Source of the DNA: Candidatus Saccharimonadota bacterium
GTDB taxonomy: Bacteria; Patescibacteriota; Saccharimonadia; Saccharimonadales; JACDFO01
DNA: 21,611 nucleotides
Direction: 5' to 3'
NCBI GenBank assembly: GCA_013815785.1
Contig: JACDFO010000011.1
Location: 1-21,611 of the forward strand
Numbering within the stretch: the stretch's first letter is position 1; the number at the start of each line of letters is the position of its first letter. The position numbers and the translations under genes are program-made. Positions 1 to 8,967 of the stretch are shown in pieces. The notes under the pieces were generated by a model. It was not told where the DNA came from and ran no database searches. It saw only the letters and a list, made by a program, of their open reading frames with translations.

Positions 1-3000
1 GACCGTAGAACTTACTAATAAAGTTACTGGTGAAGTCAAAGAACAAGAGATTTACCTTGGCGACTACCCGTGGATGACGGAACGCGGCACCTTTGTCATT
101 AACGGTGCAGAACGCGTTGTTGTCAGTCAGCTGATTCGTTCAGCCGGCGTATTCTTTACCGCCGACACCCACAATACAAAAAACCAATACGGCGCTAAAG
201 TCATCCCGGGCCGTGGGGCATGGCTGGAATTTGAAACAGCTGCCAACGGTGCCATGTATGTCAAAATTGACCGTAAACGTAAGATTGCTGTAACGACCTT
301 GCTGCGCGCACTTGGTATGACAGAAAATCAAATGCGAGATGCCTTTAAGCATGTTGACCAAGGCAAAACCAGTTACCTCGACGCTACATTCGACAAAGAT
401 CCGAGCAAGGGTGCGAACGATGCGCTGATTGAAGTCTACCGCCGCTTACGTCCGGGTGACCTAGCTACTGTCGATAACGCCCGCAGCTTACTCGAAAATA
501 TGTTTTACAACTTTAAGCGTTTTGATTTCAGCCGAGTCGGCCGATATAAAATCAATAAGCGTTTGGACCTGGATATACCCAACACTGCCGAAAATCGCGT
601 CATGCGCTTGGAAGACCTTGTAGCAATTATTGCGGAGATTATTCGTCTCAATACCACACAGCTACCGGCTGACGATATAGATTCATTGGCTAACCGCCGT
701 GTTAAATTGGTGGGCGAACTGGTGCAGCGCCAATTCCGTATCGGTTTACTTCGTATGGTACGCAACACCAAAGACCGTATGTCTATGAGCGAAATCGAAA
801 CTGTGACACCTGGACAGCTGATAAACGCCCGTCCTATCGTTGCTGCTGTTCGTGAATTCTTTGCTAGTTCTCAGCTGTCTCAGTTCATGGACCAGATCAA
901 TCCACTCAGCGAACTAGCACACAAGCGACGTCTCAGCTCAATGGGACCTGGTGGCCTTAGCCGCGAACGCGCCGGCTTTGAAGTGCGTGATGCTCACGCT
1001 ACCCATTACGGCCGAATCTGTGCTGTAGAAACTCCAGAAGGTGCCAACATCGGTTTAGTACTTAACCTGGCTAGCTATGCCCGTATCAATGATTACGGTT
1101 TCATCGAAACGCCTTATCGTAAGGTGTTAAGCGCAGTTACTGCTAAAGACGCTGTTGGCCACACGGCTTGTGTAGATTTAGAAGACGAAAAAGGAAAAAC
1201 AATAGTCAAAGCTGGTTCCAAAATTACAGCTGAACAAGCAAAAAAGATGGCTGCTCGTAAAGGTCAGATTACCTGGCCAGTAAAAGCAGTTGTGACAAAA
1301 GAAGTCTTATATCTTGATGCAGCGGAAGAAGAACATGCGGTTATTGCAAGTGCCGGTGAAGATATTGATGATAACGGGTTCTTTGTAGCTGAACGTGTAA
1401 GTGCACGCAGCTTCCTAAAATCCGGAGAAGTTGACGCTAACGATGTCACGCACATGGATGCATCACGTCGTCAGATTATCGGCTCGAGTGCAGGTTTAAT
1501 TCCTTTTGTTGAAAAGAACTATGTTTATCGTTCACTCATGGGTAGTAACCAACAGCGCCAAGCTGTTCCATTGGTCAGCCCTAAGTCACCTATTGTAGGT
1601 ACTGGTATGGAAACTATCGCTGCCGAGAACAGCGGCCAGCTGATTTTGGCCGAAGCCGACGGTGAAGTCGTACGAGCTAGCGGTGACGAAGTTATCGTGA
1701 AATATAAGGACGGTAACGTTACGTATTCGCCACAGCACTTTGTACGCTCTAACGAAGGTAGTTCTATAAACCAAAAGGTGGTTGTAAACACCGGCGATAT
1801 GCTCAAAAAAGGTGATCCGATCATCGAAGGCATGTCAGTTGCAGACGGCGAATTAGCTCTTGGAAAAGACCTGGTCGTCGCCTTTATGCCCTGGAGTGGT
1901 TACAACTTTGAAGATGCGATTATTATTTCTCGCAAACTTGTAGAAGACGATACGTTGACATCAGTTCATATCGTCGATTTTATGGTTGAAGTCCGTGAGA
2001 CCAAACTCGGCCCAGAAATTGTAACTCGAGATATTCCTAATGTTTCCGAGGATGCTCTGCGTCATCTTGATGAAGAAGGGATCGTCCGTATCGGTGCAGA
2101 AGTGCACCCAGGCGATATTCTGGTTGGTAAGATTACACCTAAGGGTGAGCAAGAACTATCAAGCGAAGAGCGTTTATTGCGCGCTATCTTTGGTGAAAAA
2201 GCCAAAGAAGTTCGTGATACCTCACAGCGGATGCCGAACGGCAAGCACGGTAAGGTCGTGGGCGTTAAAGTCTTTAGCCGTGCAAACGGTCATGAGCTTA
2301 AAGCTGGTGTATTGATGCAAATCCAAGTCTACGTTGCCCAAATGCGAAAAATTTCTGTCGGCGATAAGCTTGGAGGACGCCACGGTAACAAAGGTGTTAT
2401 CGCTCGTATTTTACCTGTCGAGGACATGCCGTTCACTGCAGATGGTACTCCAGTCGAAATCTTGCTTAACCCCCTAGGTGTTCCGAGCCGTATGAACGTC
2501 GGTCAATTGTTCGAAACTCACCTCGGTATGGCTGTCAGAGCTCTTGGCTATAAAGTTGCCAGTCCATCTTTCGATGGTGTGCAAGAACCTAAGATTCGCG
2601 AACTATTAAAAGAAGCAGGCCTGCCAGAAGACGGCAAGCAACAGCTATTTGATGGCCGCACCGGTGAAGCATTCAGCGAACGTACAACCGTCGGTTCTAT
2701 GTACATGATTAAACTGAATCATATGATTGCCGATAAGATCCACGCCCGCTCAACCGGACCATACACTATGGTTACCCAGCAGCCACTAGGTGGAAAAGCC
2801 CAAAATGGTGGTCAACGCTTTGGCGAAATGGAAGTCTGGGCTCTTGAAGCTTACGGTGCGTCTAATACACTTCAGGAAATGCTTACAATCAAATCCGATG
2901 ATGTCTATGGCCGTTCCAAGGCGTATGAATCTATCATCAAGGGTACCGAAATTGTAGGTCCTAAGGTGCCGGAAAGCTTCAACGTGCTAGTGAAAGAACT

Positions 3001-3280
3001 TCAAGGCTTAAGTCTTAAAGTTGACCTAGTTGTTTCTGATAATGTCATCGACGCCGAAGAAATTTTGGCTGAGAACATCAAAGACGAAGCAGCGCACCTG
3101 CCAGAAGTAGAAATGCCAGAACCAAGTATTTCAGACATTGATGTTTCTCAAGACGTTACAGCAGATGAATTCGTGGTTATGGAAATCGACGACGACATGC
3201 CTGCCACGACAATCATCACCGATGAAAACGAAAGTGTTACCGTAACTACCACAGATAATGAAGAAGAGGAGGCCGCCTAA
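1..3280 (+). CDS. rpoB: DNA-directed RNA polymerase subunit beta (5' partial)
   Basis: Beta subunit of RNA polymerase, which forms one side of the active-site cleft and the rifamycin pocket. The frame is open to the left window edge: upstream of the ATG at 74 the same frame reads KEQEIYLGDYPWM, a standard internal RpoB motif, so the true start lies outside and roughly the first hundred residues are missing. Recognisable blocks are the FVINGAERVVVSQL segment near the left end, the rifampicin region SSQLSQFMDQ..NPLSELAHKRRL at about 863-937, ETPEGANIGL, YNFEDAIIIS, the KISVGDKLGGRHGNKG block with catalytic lysines, and GGKAQNGGQRFGEMEVWALEAYG near the C terminus. The last 83 residues (3029-3277) are an acidic tail with 27 Asp/Glu and one Lys, similar in style to Gram-positive RpoB tails. 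A strong Shine-Dalgarno for rpoC (3265-3272) sits inside its end, and the genes overlap as TAATG. Confidence 0.99.
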   Translation, partial: TVELTNKVTGEVKEQEIYLGDYPWMTERGTFVINGAERVVVSQLIRSAGVFFTADTHNTKNQYGAKVIPGRGAWLEFETAANGAMYVKIDRKRKIAVTTLLRALGMTENQMRDAFKHVDQGKTSYLDATFDKDPSKGANDALIEVYRRLRPGDLATVDNARSLLENMFYNFKRFDFSRVGRYKINKRLDLDIPNTAENRVMRLEDLVAIIAEIIRLNTTQLPADDIDSLANRRVKLVGELVQRQFRIGLLRMVRNTKDRMSMSEIETVTPGQLINARPIVAAVREFFASSQLSQFMDQINPLSELAHKRRLSSMGPGGLSRERAGFEVRDAHATHYGRICAVETPEGANIGLVLNLASYARINDYGFIETPYRKVLSAVTAKDAVGHTACVDLEDEKGKTIVKAGSKITAEQAKKMAARKGQITWPVKAVVTKEVLYLDAAEEEHAVIASAGEDIDDNGFFVAERVSARSFLKSGEVDANDVTHMDASRRQIIGSSAGLIPFVEKNYVYRSLMGSNQQRQAVPLVSPKSPIVGTGMETIAAENSGQLILAEADGEVVRASGDEVIVKYKDGNVTYSPQHFVRSNEGSSINQKVVVNTGDMLKKGDPIIEGMSVADGELALGKDLVVAFMPWSGYNFEDAIIISRKLVEDDTLTSVHIVDFMVEVRETKLGPEIVTRDIPNVSEDALRHLDEEGIVRIGAEVHPGDILVGKITPKGEQELSSEERLLRAIFGEKAKEVRDTSQRMPNGKHGKVVGVKVFSRANGHELKAGVLMQIQVYVAQMRKISVGDKLGGRHGNKGVIARILPVEDMPFTADGTPVEILLNPLGVPSRMNVGQLFETHLGMAVRALGYKVASPSFDGVQEPKIRELLKEAGLPEDGKQQLFDGRTGEAFSERTTVGSMYMIKLNHMIADKIHARSTGPYTMVTQQPLGGKAQNGGQRFGEMEVWALEAYGASNTLQEMLTIKSDDVYGRSKAYESIIKGTEIVGPKVPESFNVLVKELQGLSLKVDLVVSDNVIDAEEILAENIKDEAAHLPEVEMPEPSISDIDVSQDVTADEFVVMEIDDDMPATTIITDENESVTVTTTDNEEEEAA

Positions 3281-6200
3281 TGCGTCGTTACGATCACGGA
3301 GCCAATATCGCTGATTTCGATTCAGTACGCCTAAGCGTCGCTAGTCCAAATGATATTTTGGATTGGAGCCACGGCGAAATTACCAAGCCAGAAACTATTA
3401 ACTATCGTACCCAAAAGCCCGAACGAGACGGTTTGTTTTGTGAACGAATTTTTGGCCCGGTCAAAGACATCAACCCGCATGATGCGAAGTACAAAGGCGT
3501 TCGCTCACGTGAAGCCGCAGTCGATAAAAACGGTGAAATCGTTACCAAAAGTATCGTACGTCGTGAACGCATGGGCCATATCAACTTGGCCTCACCAGTA
3601 GCGCACATTTGGTTTTTGCGTGGTACGCCTTCAGCAATCGGATTACTACTTGGTATGACCGTTAAAAACCTAGAGCGCATCGCATATTTTGCCAGCTACA
3701 TCATTAAAAGTGTGGACGCCGCAAAACGCGACCAAATGCTCACCGACAAAGAAGCCGAATTTGCTGCTGCAAAAGAAGCTATCAAAGCTCGCTACGAAAA
3801 AGAAGCTGAAAGCGAAGAAGCCAATGTTAAAGCCTTGGCAGAAATGCAGACTAAAGAACTCGATGAAGTAACAGCTGATTTCGAGTTGCTTAAAAGCCAG
3901 ATTGACGGTCTGCAAAAACTTAGTCTTATATCTGAGACGGATTACCGTAACTTGCCGGAAGATTTACAAGAACTCACGACAGTCGGTATGGGTGGAACCG
4001 CGCTCAAAGACTTGCTAGACGAAATTAATCTGACAGACCTCATACAGGAATTGACTGCTGAATCTGAGGAAGCCAAAGGCCAGCGCAAGAAGAAACTTAT
4101 GAAGCGTCTTCGTTTGCTAGAAAGTATGAACCGCGCCGGAATTCTGCCGGGTAGTATGTGTGTCAGCGTCTTACCGGTAATTCCTCCGGATCTTCGTCCG
4201 ATGGTCCAGCTTACTGGTGGCCGTTTTGCTACCAGTGACCTTAATGACTTGTACCGCCGTGTCATCAACCGTAATAATCGACTTAAAAAGTTGATCGATC
4301 TGAACGCACCTGAAGTCATTCGTCGCAACGAACAGCGCATGCTTCAAGAAGCTGTCGACGCTTTAATCGACAATAACAACGCTCGTTCAGGCCGTGCAGT
4401 CGCAGCGACTGGTCAACGTCGACGCCTCAAGAGCCTGAGCGATATGCTTAAGGGTAAGCAGGGTCGTTTTCGCCAGAACCTTCTAGGCAAGCGTGTCGAT
4501 TATTCTGGACGTTCAGTCATCGTTGCTGGTCCAGAACTTAAGATTAATGAATGTGGTCTTCCAAAGATGATGGCTTTAGAGCTATTTAAGCCTTTTGTCA
4601 TTGGCCACCTGATCGCTAATGAGTTTGCTCATAATATCCGTTCTGCAACCCGTATGATTGAAATGGGAGAAATCGCCGTTTGGGACGCGCTAGATGAAGT
4701 CATTAAAGGTAAGTACGTACTACTGAACCGTGCTCCGTCATTGCACCGTTTGTCCATCCAAGCTTTCCAGCCTCGACTTATCGAAGGTAAAGCCATTCAG
4801 CTTCACCCACTCGTATGTAAAGGTTTCAATGCCGACTTTGACGGCGACCAGATGGCCGTTCACTTGCCGCTCAGCGACGAAGCTCAAGCTGAGGCAAAGA
4901 ACATCATGGCAGCAAACAAGAACCTGCTGAAACCAGCCGACGGTTCACCGATACTGAACATCGACCAAGACATCGTGCTCGGCTGTTATTTCCTTACGTA
5001 CGAACGTCCTGGTGCAAGTACCAAAGTTCGTAATTTTATGAGCATTGAAGAGGCGTTGATGGCCCTAGATGCCGGCGTCGTAAGTCTTCAAAGCCAAGTC
5101 CGCATAACCTTCCGTGGCGAAATTCGTGAAACAACTCTGGGACGTGTCTTGTTTAACGAAATTTTCCCAGAAGATTTCCCATTCCAGGACGAACCTATGA
5201 CCAAGAAGAAGCTTAATGGTGCGATGGCGTTGGCTTACCAAAAATACGGTCAAGACAAAACAGCGCTTATCGCTGACGATTTGAAAGACCTCGGTTTCTT
5301 GTACGCAACCAAGTCAGGACTCAGCATGGGTATGAGCGACTTCAGGGACATCGAGGGACTTAGCGCTATCTTAGAAAATGGCGAAAAGCGGGCTGCTGAA
5401 ATCAGTACACAGTACGACCAAGGCTTCATCACTGATGACGAACGATACCGTTTGACCGTCGAAGCTTGGAAGAATATCGATAATGAAGTTCAAACTACGC
5501 TCTCAGAACAATTCGCCGGCGAAGACAGCTCAATGTCGATCGCAGTTGTGTCTGGTGCTCGTGGTAACATCGGCCAGGTCAAGACTGCCGTCGGTATGCT
5601 AGGACAGATGATCGATGCGACCGGTAAGACGATCGAGCTGCCGATTCGTTCGAACTATAAGGGTGGTTTGACTCCACTTGAATACTTTACGGCTACTCGT
5701 GGTGCTCGTAAGGGTATGATTGACACTGCTCTTAAGACTGCCGACTCCGGCTATCTAACTCGAAGACTTGTCGATGTATCTCAAGATGTATTTACGATTG
5801 ATGATGAAGACGGCGATCAGGGCTTTGCGCTGACTCGTGCTGACGCAGAAGAAATCGGCGTTCCATACGCATCACGTTTGAATGGTCGTTTCGCAGCTGA
5901 AAAGGTCGTCGGCCATGTAAAACGCGGCGAACTAATCAGCAAAGAAGTTGCCGAAGCAATTCAAGCCGACGAAAGCCTAGACGGCATAAAGATTATGTCC
6001 GTCCTAAGTGCAACCAGTGTGCACGGCGTTCCTATGAAATCTTACGGACTTGATCCAGCTACCGGCTTAGTCGTGGCTAATCATCATCCTGTCGGTGTTA
6101 TTGCCGCTCAGAGTATTGGTGAACCAGGTACTCAGCTAACGCTTCGTACCTTCCACGGTGGTGGTTCAGCCGCTGCAGATGACATTACGCAAGGTCTTCC

Positions 6201-7113
6201 TCGTGTAGAAGAATTGTTTGAATCTCGAACACCGAAAGGTCAAGCATATCTGAGTGATATTGCCGGTACCGTTCAGGCTTGGGAAGAGGGCGATCACTAC
6301 GTAGTACAAGTTGCTGCCGATGATTCTGAAAAAATCGAATACGAACTTGGCAATAAGAAAGCACAAGTTGCCAGCGGCAGCGATATAGCTATCGGTGATG
6401 TTTTGGCATCAGACGAAGAAGGTAATAACCCTATCATCGCGCCGATTGCCGGCAAAGCTGAAGTGACCAAGAAAAAGGTCATGATAGTGCCAAGCAGCGA
6501 CAGTGCTGTGCGTTATGAGATTCCAGGACACAAACAGTTAATGGTTAAAGACGGAGACATCGTAGTTGCTGGCCAGCGACTCACTAATGGTTCCATTAAT
6601 CTGCATGAGCTCATGCGTTTGCAAAGCGTTGAAGCCACCCAGCGTTACATCATGAACGAAATTCTGCGCATGTTTGCGTCCCAAGGTCAGAATATTGCCG
6701 ATAAGCATCTTGAAATCATTGTGCGTCAGATGTTCAGCCGTGTTCAAATTGACGAAGCGGGTGATACGGAATTCGTAACAGGCGATGTCGTTTCTAAGCT
6801 CGCAGTTGTAGAAGCTAACGAAAAGCTCTCCAAGGAAGGCAAGAACTTAGCCAAATACACACAGCTATTGCTAGGAATTACCAAGGCTTCGCTCAGCACC
6901 GACTCATTCCTGAGTGCAGCAAGTTTCCAAGACACAACACGCGTGCTTATCGGGGCCGCAACCAGCGGTAAAGTCGACAAATTGTTTGGTCTCAAAGAAA
7001 ACGTTATCTTAGGTCGCCGTATTCCAGTTGGAACTGGCTGGCTTCCTGACGAAGACAACGATGGATTCAGCGACGTACTGCCAATCGAGACTCCAGTTGC
7101 CGACACGGTCTAA
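3280..7113 (+). CDS. rpoC: DNA-directed RNA polymerase subunit beta'
   Basis: Catalytic beta' subunit, 1277 residues. The Mg2+-binding motif NADFDGDQMAVH is intact (Asp519, Asp521, Asp523). The RGTPSAIGLLL block, the clamp helices (RRVINRNNRLKKL), the switch region (QGRFRQNLLGKRVDYSGRS), the bridge helix (GARKGMIDTALKTADSGYLT) and the trigger loop (GTQLTLRTFHGGG) are all present. The proteobacterial SI3 insertion in the trigger loop is absent. The oddity is zinc. The N-terminal ribbon aligns without gaps (FCERIFGPVKD...KYK...NGEIVT), but the positions of E. coli Cys70, 72, 85 and 88 are Pro66, Asp68, Val81 and Asn84. At the second site the equivalents of Cys814, 888, 895 and 898 are Asp844, Ala911, Pro918 and Ser921. 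The start is the ATG overlapping the rpoB stop, with an AGAGGAGG Shine-Dalgarno 7 bases upstream. It is cotranscribed with rpoB. Confidence 0.99.
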   Translation: MRRYDHGANIADFDSVRLSVASPNDILDWSHGEITKPETINYRTQKPERDGLFCERIFGPVKDINPHDAKYKGVRSREAAVDKNGEIVTKSIVRRERMGHINLASPVAHIWFLRGTPSAIGLLLGMTVKNLERIAYFASYIIKSVDAAKRDQMLTDKEAEFAAAKEAIKARYEKEAESEEANVKALAEMQTKELDEVTADFELLKSQIDGLQKLSLISETDYRNLPEDLQELTTVGMGGTALKDLLDEINLTDLIQELTAESEEAKGQRKKKLMKRLRLLESMNRAGILPGSMCVSVLPVIPPDLRPMVQLTGGRFATSDLNDLYRRVINRNNRLKKLIDLNAPEVIRRNEQRMLQEAVDALIDNNNARSGRAVAATGQRRRLKSLSDMLKGKQGRFRQNLLGKRVDYSGRSVIVAGPELKINECGLPKMMALELFKPFVIGHLIANEFAHNIRSATRMIEMGEIAVWDALDEVIKGKYVLLNRAPSLHRLSIQAFQPRLIEGKAIQLHPLVCKGFNADFDGDQMAVHLPLSDEAQAEAKNIMAANKNLLKPADGSPILNIDQDIVLGCYFLTYERPGASTKVRNFMSIEEALMALDAGVVSLQSQVRITFRGEIRETTLGRVLFNEIFPEDFPFQDEPMTKKKLNGAMALAYQKYGQDKTALIADDLKDLGFLYATKSGLSMGMSDFRDIEGLSAILENGEKRAAEISTQYDQGFITDDERYRLTVEAWKNIDNEVQTTLSEQFAGEDSSMSIAVVSGARGNIGQVKTAVGMLGQMIDATGKTIELPIRSNYKGGLTPLEYFTATRGARKGMIDTALKTADSGYLTRRLVDVSQDVFTIDDEDGDQGFALTRADAEEIGVPYASRLNGRFAAEKVVGHVKRGELISKEVAEAIQADESLDGIKIMSVLSATSVHGVPMKSYGLDPATGLVVANHHPVGVIAAQSIGEPGTQLTLRTFHGGGSAAADDITQGLPRVEELFESRTPKGQAYLSDIAGTVQAWEEGDHYVVQVAADDSEKIEYELGNKKAQVASGSDIAIGDVLASDEEGNNPIIAPIAGKAEVTKKKVMIVPSSDSAVRYEIPGHKQLMVKDGDIVVAGQRLTNGSINLHELMRLQSVEATQRYIMNEILRMFASQGQNIADKHLEIIVRQMFSRVQIDEAGDTEFVTGDVVSKLAVVEANEKLSKEGKNLAKYTQLLLGITKASLSTDSFLSAASFQDTTRVLIGAATSGKVDKLFGLKENVILGRRIPVGTGWLPDEDNDGFSDVLPIETPVADTV

Positions 7114-7145
7114 ATCTGTTAGAGTAAGTTAGTAAATTAAGTGGT

Positions 7146-7173
7146 TTGAGCGGTACGTAGGCATTCGTACAAT
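7146..7173 (+). promoter_or_regulatory. Candidate sigma70-type promoter for rpsL-rpsG
   Basis: TTGAGC (7146-7151), 16-base spacer, TACAAT (7168-7173), predicting a transcript start near 7180 and a leader of about 23 bases with the Shine-Dalgarno AGGAGAAG at 7193-7200. A short inverted repeat (GTACG 7153-7157, CGTAC 7166-7170) lies between the boxes and runs into the -10. The promoter sits in the 89-base gap after rpoC, where I see no clear terminator, so readthrough from rpoBC is also possible. Confidence 0.55.
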
Positions 7174-7202
7174 GCAGTAAATCACAACTATTAGGAGAAG
7201 AA

Positions 7203-7616
7203 ATGCCAACAATCAATCAGTTAGTGCGCAAACCGCGGCACAGCAAAAAGGAGAAAACCAAGTCTCCAGCGTTGCATCGTGTCGTTAATACGCAAAAAAC
7301 TACCAATTACGAAAAGGCTGCGCCATTTAAGCGTGGTGTATGTGTCAAGGTCACGACCAAGACACCAAAAAAACCTAACTCTGCGTTACGCAAAGTAGCT
7401 CGAGTTCGTTTGAACAACGGTTACGAAGTATGGGCTTATATCGGCGGCGAAGGCCATAACCTCCAGGAACACGCAGTCGTGCTTGTTCGTGGCGGACGCG
7501 TAAAGGACCTTCCAGGTGTGCGTTATCATATCGTTCGCGGTTCATTGGACTTGCAAGGTGTCAGCAACCGCAAGCAAGGCCGTAGCAAATACGGAACCAA
7601 GAAGGAGACCAAGTAA
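7203..7616 (+). CDS. rpsL: 30S ribosomal protein S12
   Basis: Decoding-centre protein of the small subunit, 137 residues. MPTINQLVRKPR at the start, TPKKPNSALRKVARVRL, YIGGEGHNLQEH and GGRVKDLPGVRYH are near-identical to the bacterial family. The lysines linked to streptomycin resistance (in KKPNSALRK and GRVKDLPG) are wild type. The protein is longer than the 124-residue E. coli form because of extra residues before the FKRGVC segment, as in the long S12 forms of many other bacteria. The ATG has a good Shine-Dalgarno (AGGAGAAG). The stop overlaps the rpsG start as TAATG, implying translational coupling. Confidence 0.99.
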   Translation: MPTINQLVRKPRHSKKEKTKSPALHRVVNTQKTTNYEKAAPFKRGVCVKVTTKTPKKPNSALRKVARVRLNNGYEVWAYIGGEGHNLQEHAVVLVRGGRVKDLPGVRYHIVRGSLDLQGVSNRKQGRSKYGTKKETK

Positions 7617-8095
7617 TGCCTAGGAAAGTTACTAAATCTCTTATTCGTGTTGTTCAGCCAGACCGTTTGTATAACGACATTATGGTTACCAAGCTTATTA
7701 ACCGCGTTATGTTAAACGGTAAAAAGCAAGTCGCAGAGCGTCTGGTATATAACGGCCTACAAAAAGCCGCTGATAAATTAAAGGTTCAAAATCCTTTGGA
7801 AGTGTTTGAACAAGCTATGGCGAATGTTAAACCGCACATGGAGACTCGTTCACGTCGTGTCGGTGGTGCTAACTACCAAATTCCGTTTGAAGTAAAAGGC
7901 CAGCGCCAGAACCACCTGACTATGATGTGGTTCGTAGCCGCCGCCCGTGCCAAAAAAGGTATGAGTATGGAAGACCGCCTAGCAATCGAGCTAGTAGATG
8001 CCTACAACAACACCGGTACTGCCGTTAAGAAAAAAGAAGACACCCACAAGATGGCAGATGCCAACCGCGCCTTCGCCCACTTCGCAAGGTATTAG
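7616..8095 (+). CDS. rpsG: 30S ribosomal protein S7
   Basis: Primary 16S rRNA-binding protein that nucleates the 30S head, 159 residues. Family motifs are visible: MPRKV at the start, KLINRVMLNGKK, NPLEVFEQAMANVKP, ETRSRRVGGANYQIPFEV and a C terminus with HKMADANRAFAHFARY. Length is typical. The ATG overlaps the rpsL stop codon and is preceded by AAGGAGA at 7602-7608. S7 is the classic autoregulator of str operons, but no leader is available here to test that because the two genes abut. Its stop is TAG, followed 3 bases later by the next ORF. Confidence 0.99.
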   Translation: MPRKVTKSLIRVVQPDRLYNDIMVTKLINRVMLNGKKQVAERLVYNGLQKAADKLKVQNPLEVFEQAMANVKPHMETRSRRVGGANYQIPFEVKGQRQNHLTMMWFVAAARAKKGMSMEDRLAIELVDAYNNTGTAVKKKEDTHKMADANRAFAHFARY

Positions 8096-8098
8096 TTC

Positions 8099-8479
8099 GT
8101 GAAAATCAGCCCAGAGCTGCAAGCTATGTTGCCCGAACAGTGCAGAAAATGCTCAGTTTTTGGCCGACTAGATTACGTGGCCGGATTATATGAGAATGAT
8201 AAGTTCGGGCAGCCTACTGACGCAAATCTTAGTACGGCAGCTGATTACCGAAGAGCAAGGATTAAGTTACTGCAGCTGGTTAGCGACGACGATTGTCCCG
8301 GGACGATACGGGGTACGAGCACAGGTTCAAGAGCATGGGATGTAGGTAATTTCATAAAGAATATACGCTCCTGTCAAAATCCTAATTTTGAAAAAGTACA
8401 GGATGATCCTCTTATTGGAAAGCAACTTACTGAGTATTGGATTCCAGTTGCAGCAATATCCGATGATTTGGGAGAATAA
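8099..8479 (+). CDS. Hypothetical protein, 126 aa, CxxC-containing
   Basis: I do not recognise this protein. The start is a GTG three bases after the rpsG stop, with AAGG (8086-8089) 9 bases upstream inside the rpsG end; an ATG at 8126 is the alternative. It carries Cys15-x2-Cys18 near the N terminus and two more cysteines (66 and 92), so a four-cysteine metal site is possible but unproven. There is no signal peptide or membrane segment. The ORF is immediately downstream of rpsG and could be expressed by readthrough from the rpsL promoter. Function unknown; its placement between rpsG and fusA interrupts the standard str order. Confidence 0.7.
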   Translation: MKISPELQAMLPEQCRKCSVFGRLDYVAGLYENDKFGQPTDANLSTAADYRRARIKLLQLVSDDDCPGTIRGTSTGSRAWDVGNFIKNIRSCQNPNFEKVQDDPLIGKQLTEYWIPVAAISDDLGE

Positions 8480-8496
8480 AGTAAGTAAGCTATAAA
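8468..8496 (+). promoter_or_regulatory. Candidate promoter for the 8537 ORF
   Basis: TTGGGA (8468-8473), 17-base spacer, TATAAA (8491-8496), predicting initiation near 8503 and about 34 bases of leader before the ATG at 8537. The -35 overlaps the end of the preceding ORF. No clear Shine-Dalgarno follows. Confidence 0.4.
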
Positions 8497-8536
8497 CGGG
8501 CTTGCATGTTGTTTACTTTTGGAATGTAATAAGATT

Positions 8537-8854
8537 ATGACAATGCCATTTTACGATAGTTGTCCTGAGGACTTTCGCGGAGATGCAGAAGCATCTAAGG
8601 ACTTCGTACAAGCTGAAGCCGATTTTGAAGAAACCAATGATTTACTGGATCATGCTGCAGCGATCAGAGCTGCGGCCTCCAGTCTGGAACCTACAAATGA
8701 CACATTTAGAACTACAGGCTTTGGGCAGTTCGAGTCAGCTCGACTCTATTTAGGTTTCGCTACCCATCAACTATTTTTAAAAATTCGTGCTGACCGTTTG
8801 GAAGCCAGGGCCAAAAGAATTGCTGCAGTAGGCAATGACGTCAGTGTTGAATAG
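8537..8854 (+). CDS. Hypothetical protein, 105 aa, alpha-helical
   Basis: Unrecognised soluble protein. The frame is also open back to a TTG at 8519, but the ATG at 8537 (or 8543) is the more plausible start; no strong Shine-Dalgarno precedes either. Composition is helical and charged: an acidic N-terminal half (EASKDFVQAEADFEETNDLL) and a C-terminal amphipathic stretch rich in Arg and Ala (KIRADRLEARAKRIAAVG). There are no membrane segments and no catalytic motif I can name. Its stop codon (8852-8854) overlaps the -35 box of the fusA promoter, so it closes a small two-gene insertion between rpsG and fusA. Confidence 0.65.
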   Translation: MTMPFYDSCPEDFRGDAEASKDFVQAEADFEETNDLLDHAAAIRAAASSLEPTNDTFRTTGFGQFESARLYLGFATHQLFLKIRADRLEARAKRIAAVGNDVSVE

Positions 8855-8875
8855 TTGCCAAAAATAAGCTATAGT
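8847..8875 (+). promoter_or_regulatory. Candidate promoter for fusA
   Basis: TTGAAT (8847-8852), 17-base spacer, TATAGT (8870-8875). Predicted transcript start is near 8882, giving about 86 bases of leader. The leader contains a weak GGGC/GCCC pairing and a modest AGAAG Shine-Dalgarno at 8957-8961, ahead of the ATG at 8968. Having its own promoter separates fusA from rpsL-rpsG. Confidence 0.6.
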
Positions 8876-8967
8876 AACAGGGAACGTGCATAGGGCGTTA
8901 TTTTTATGTTAGGCCCATGTAAATATTAAGCTTTAAGAGCAAGCAGCTAAGGATATAGAAGAACGAA

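Noticed and set aside
3029..3277. 83-residue acidic C-terminal tail of RpoB as a novelty
   Set aside because: Acidic tails of this kind occur in RpoB of Bacillus and other groups, so it is described in the gene entry but not flagged.
3942..4340. 132-residue minus-strand open frame inside rpoC
   Set aside because: Antisense shadow of a conserved RpoC segment; Arg/Ser-rich composition typical of spurious frames.
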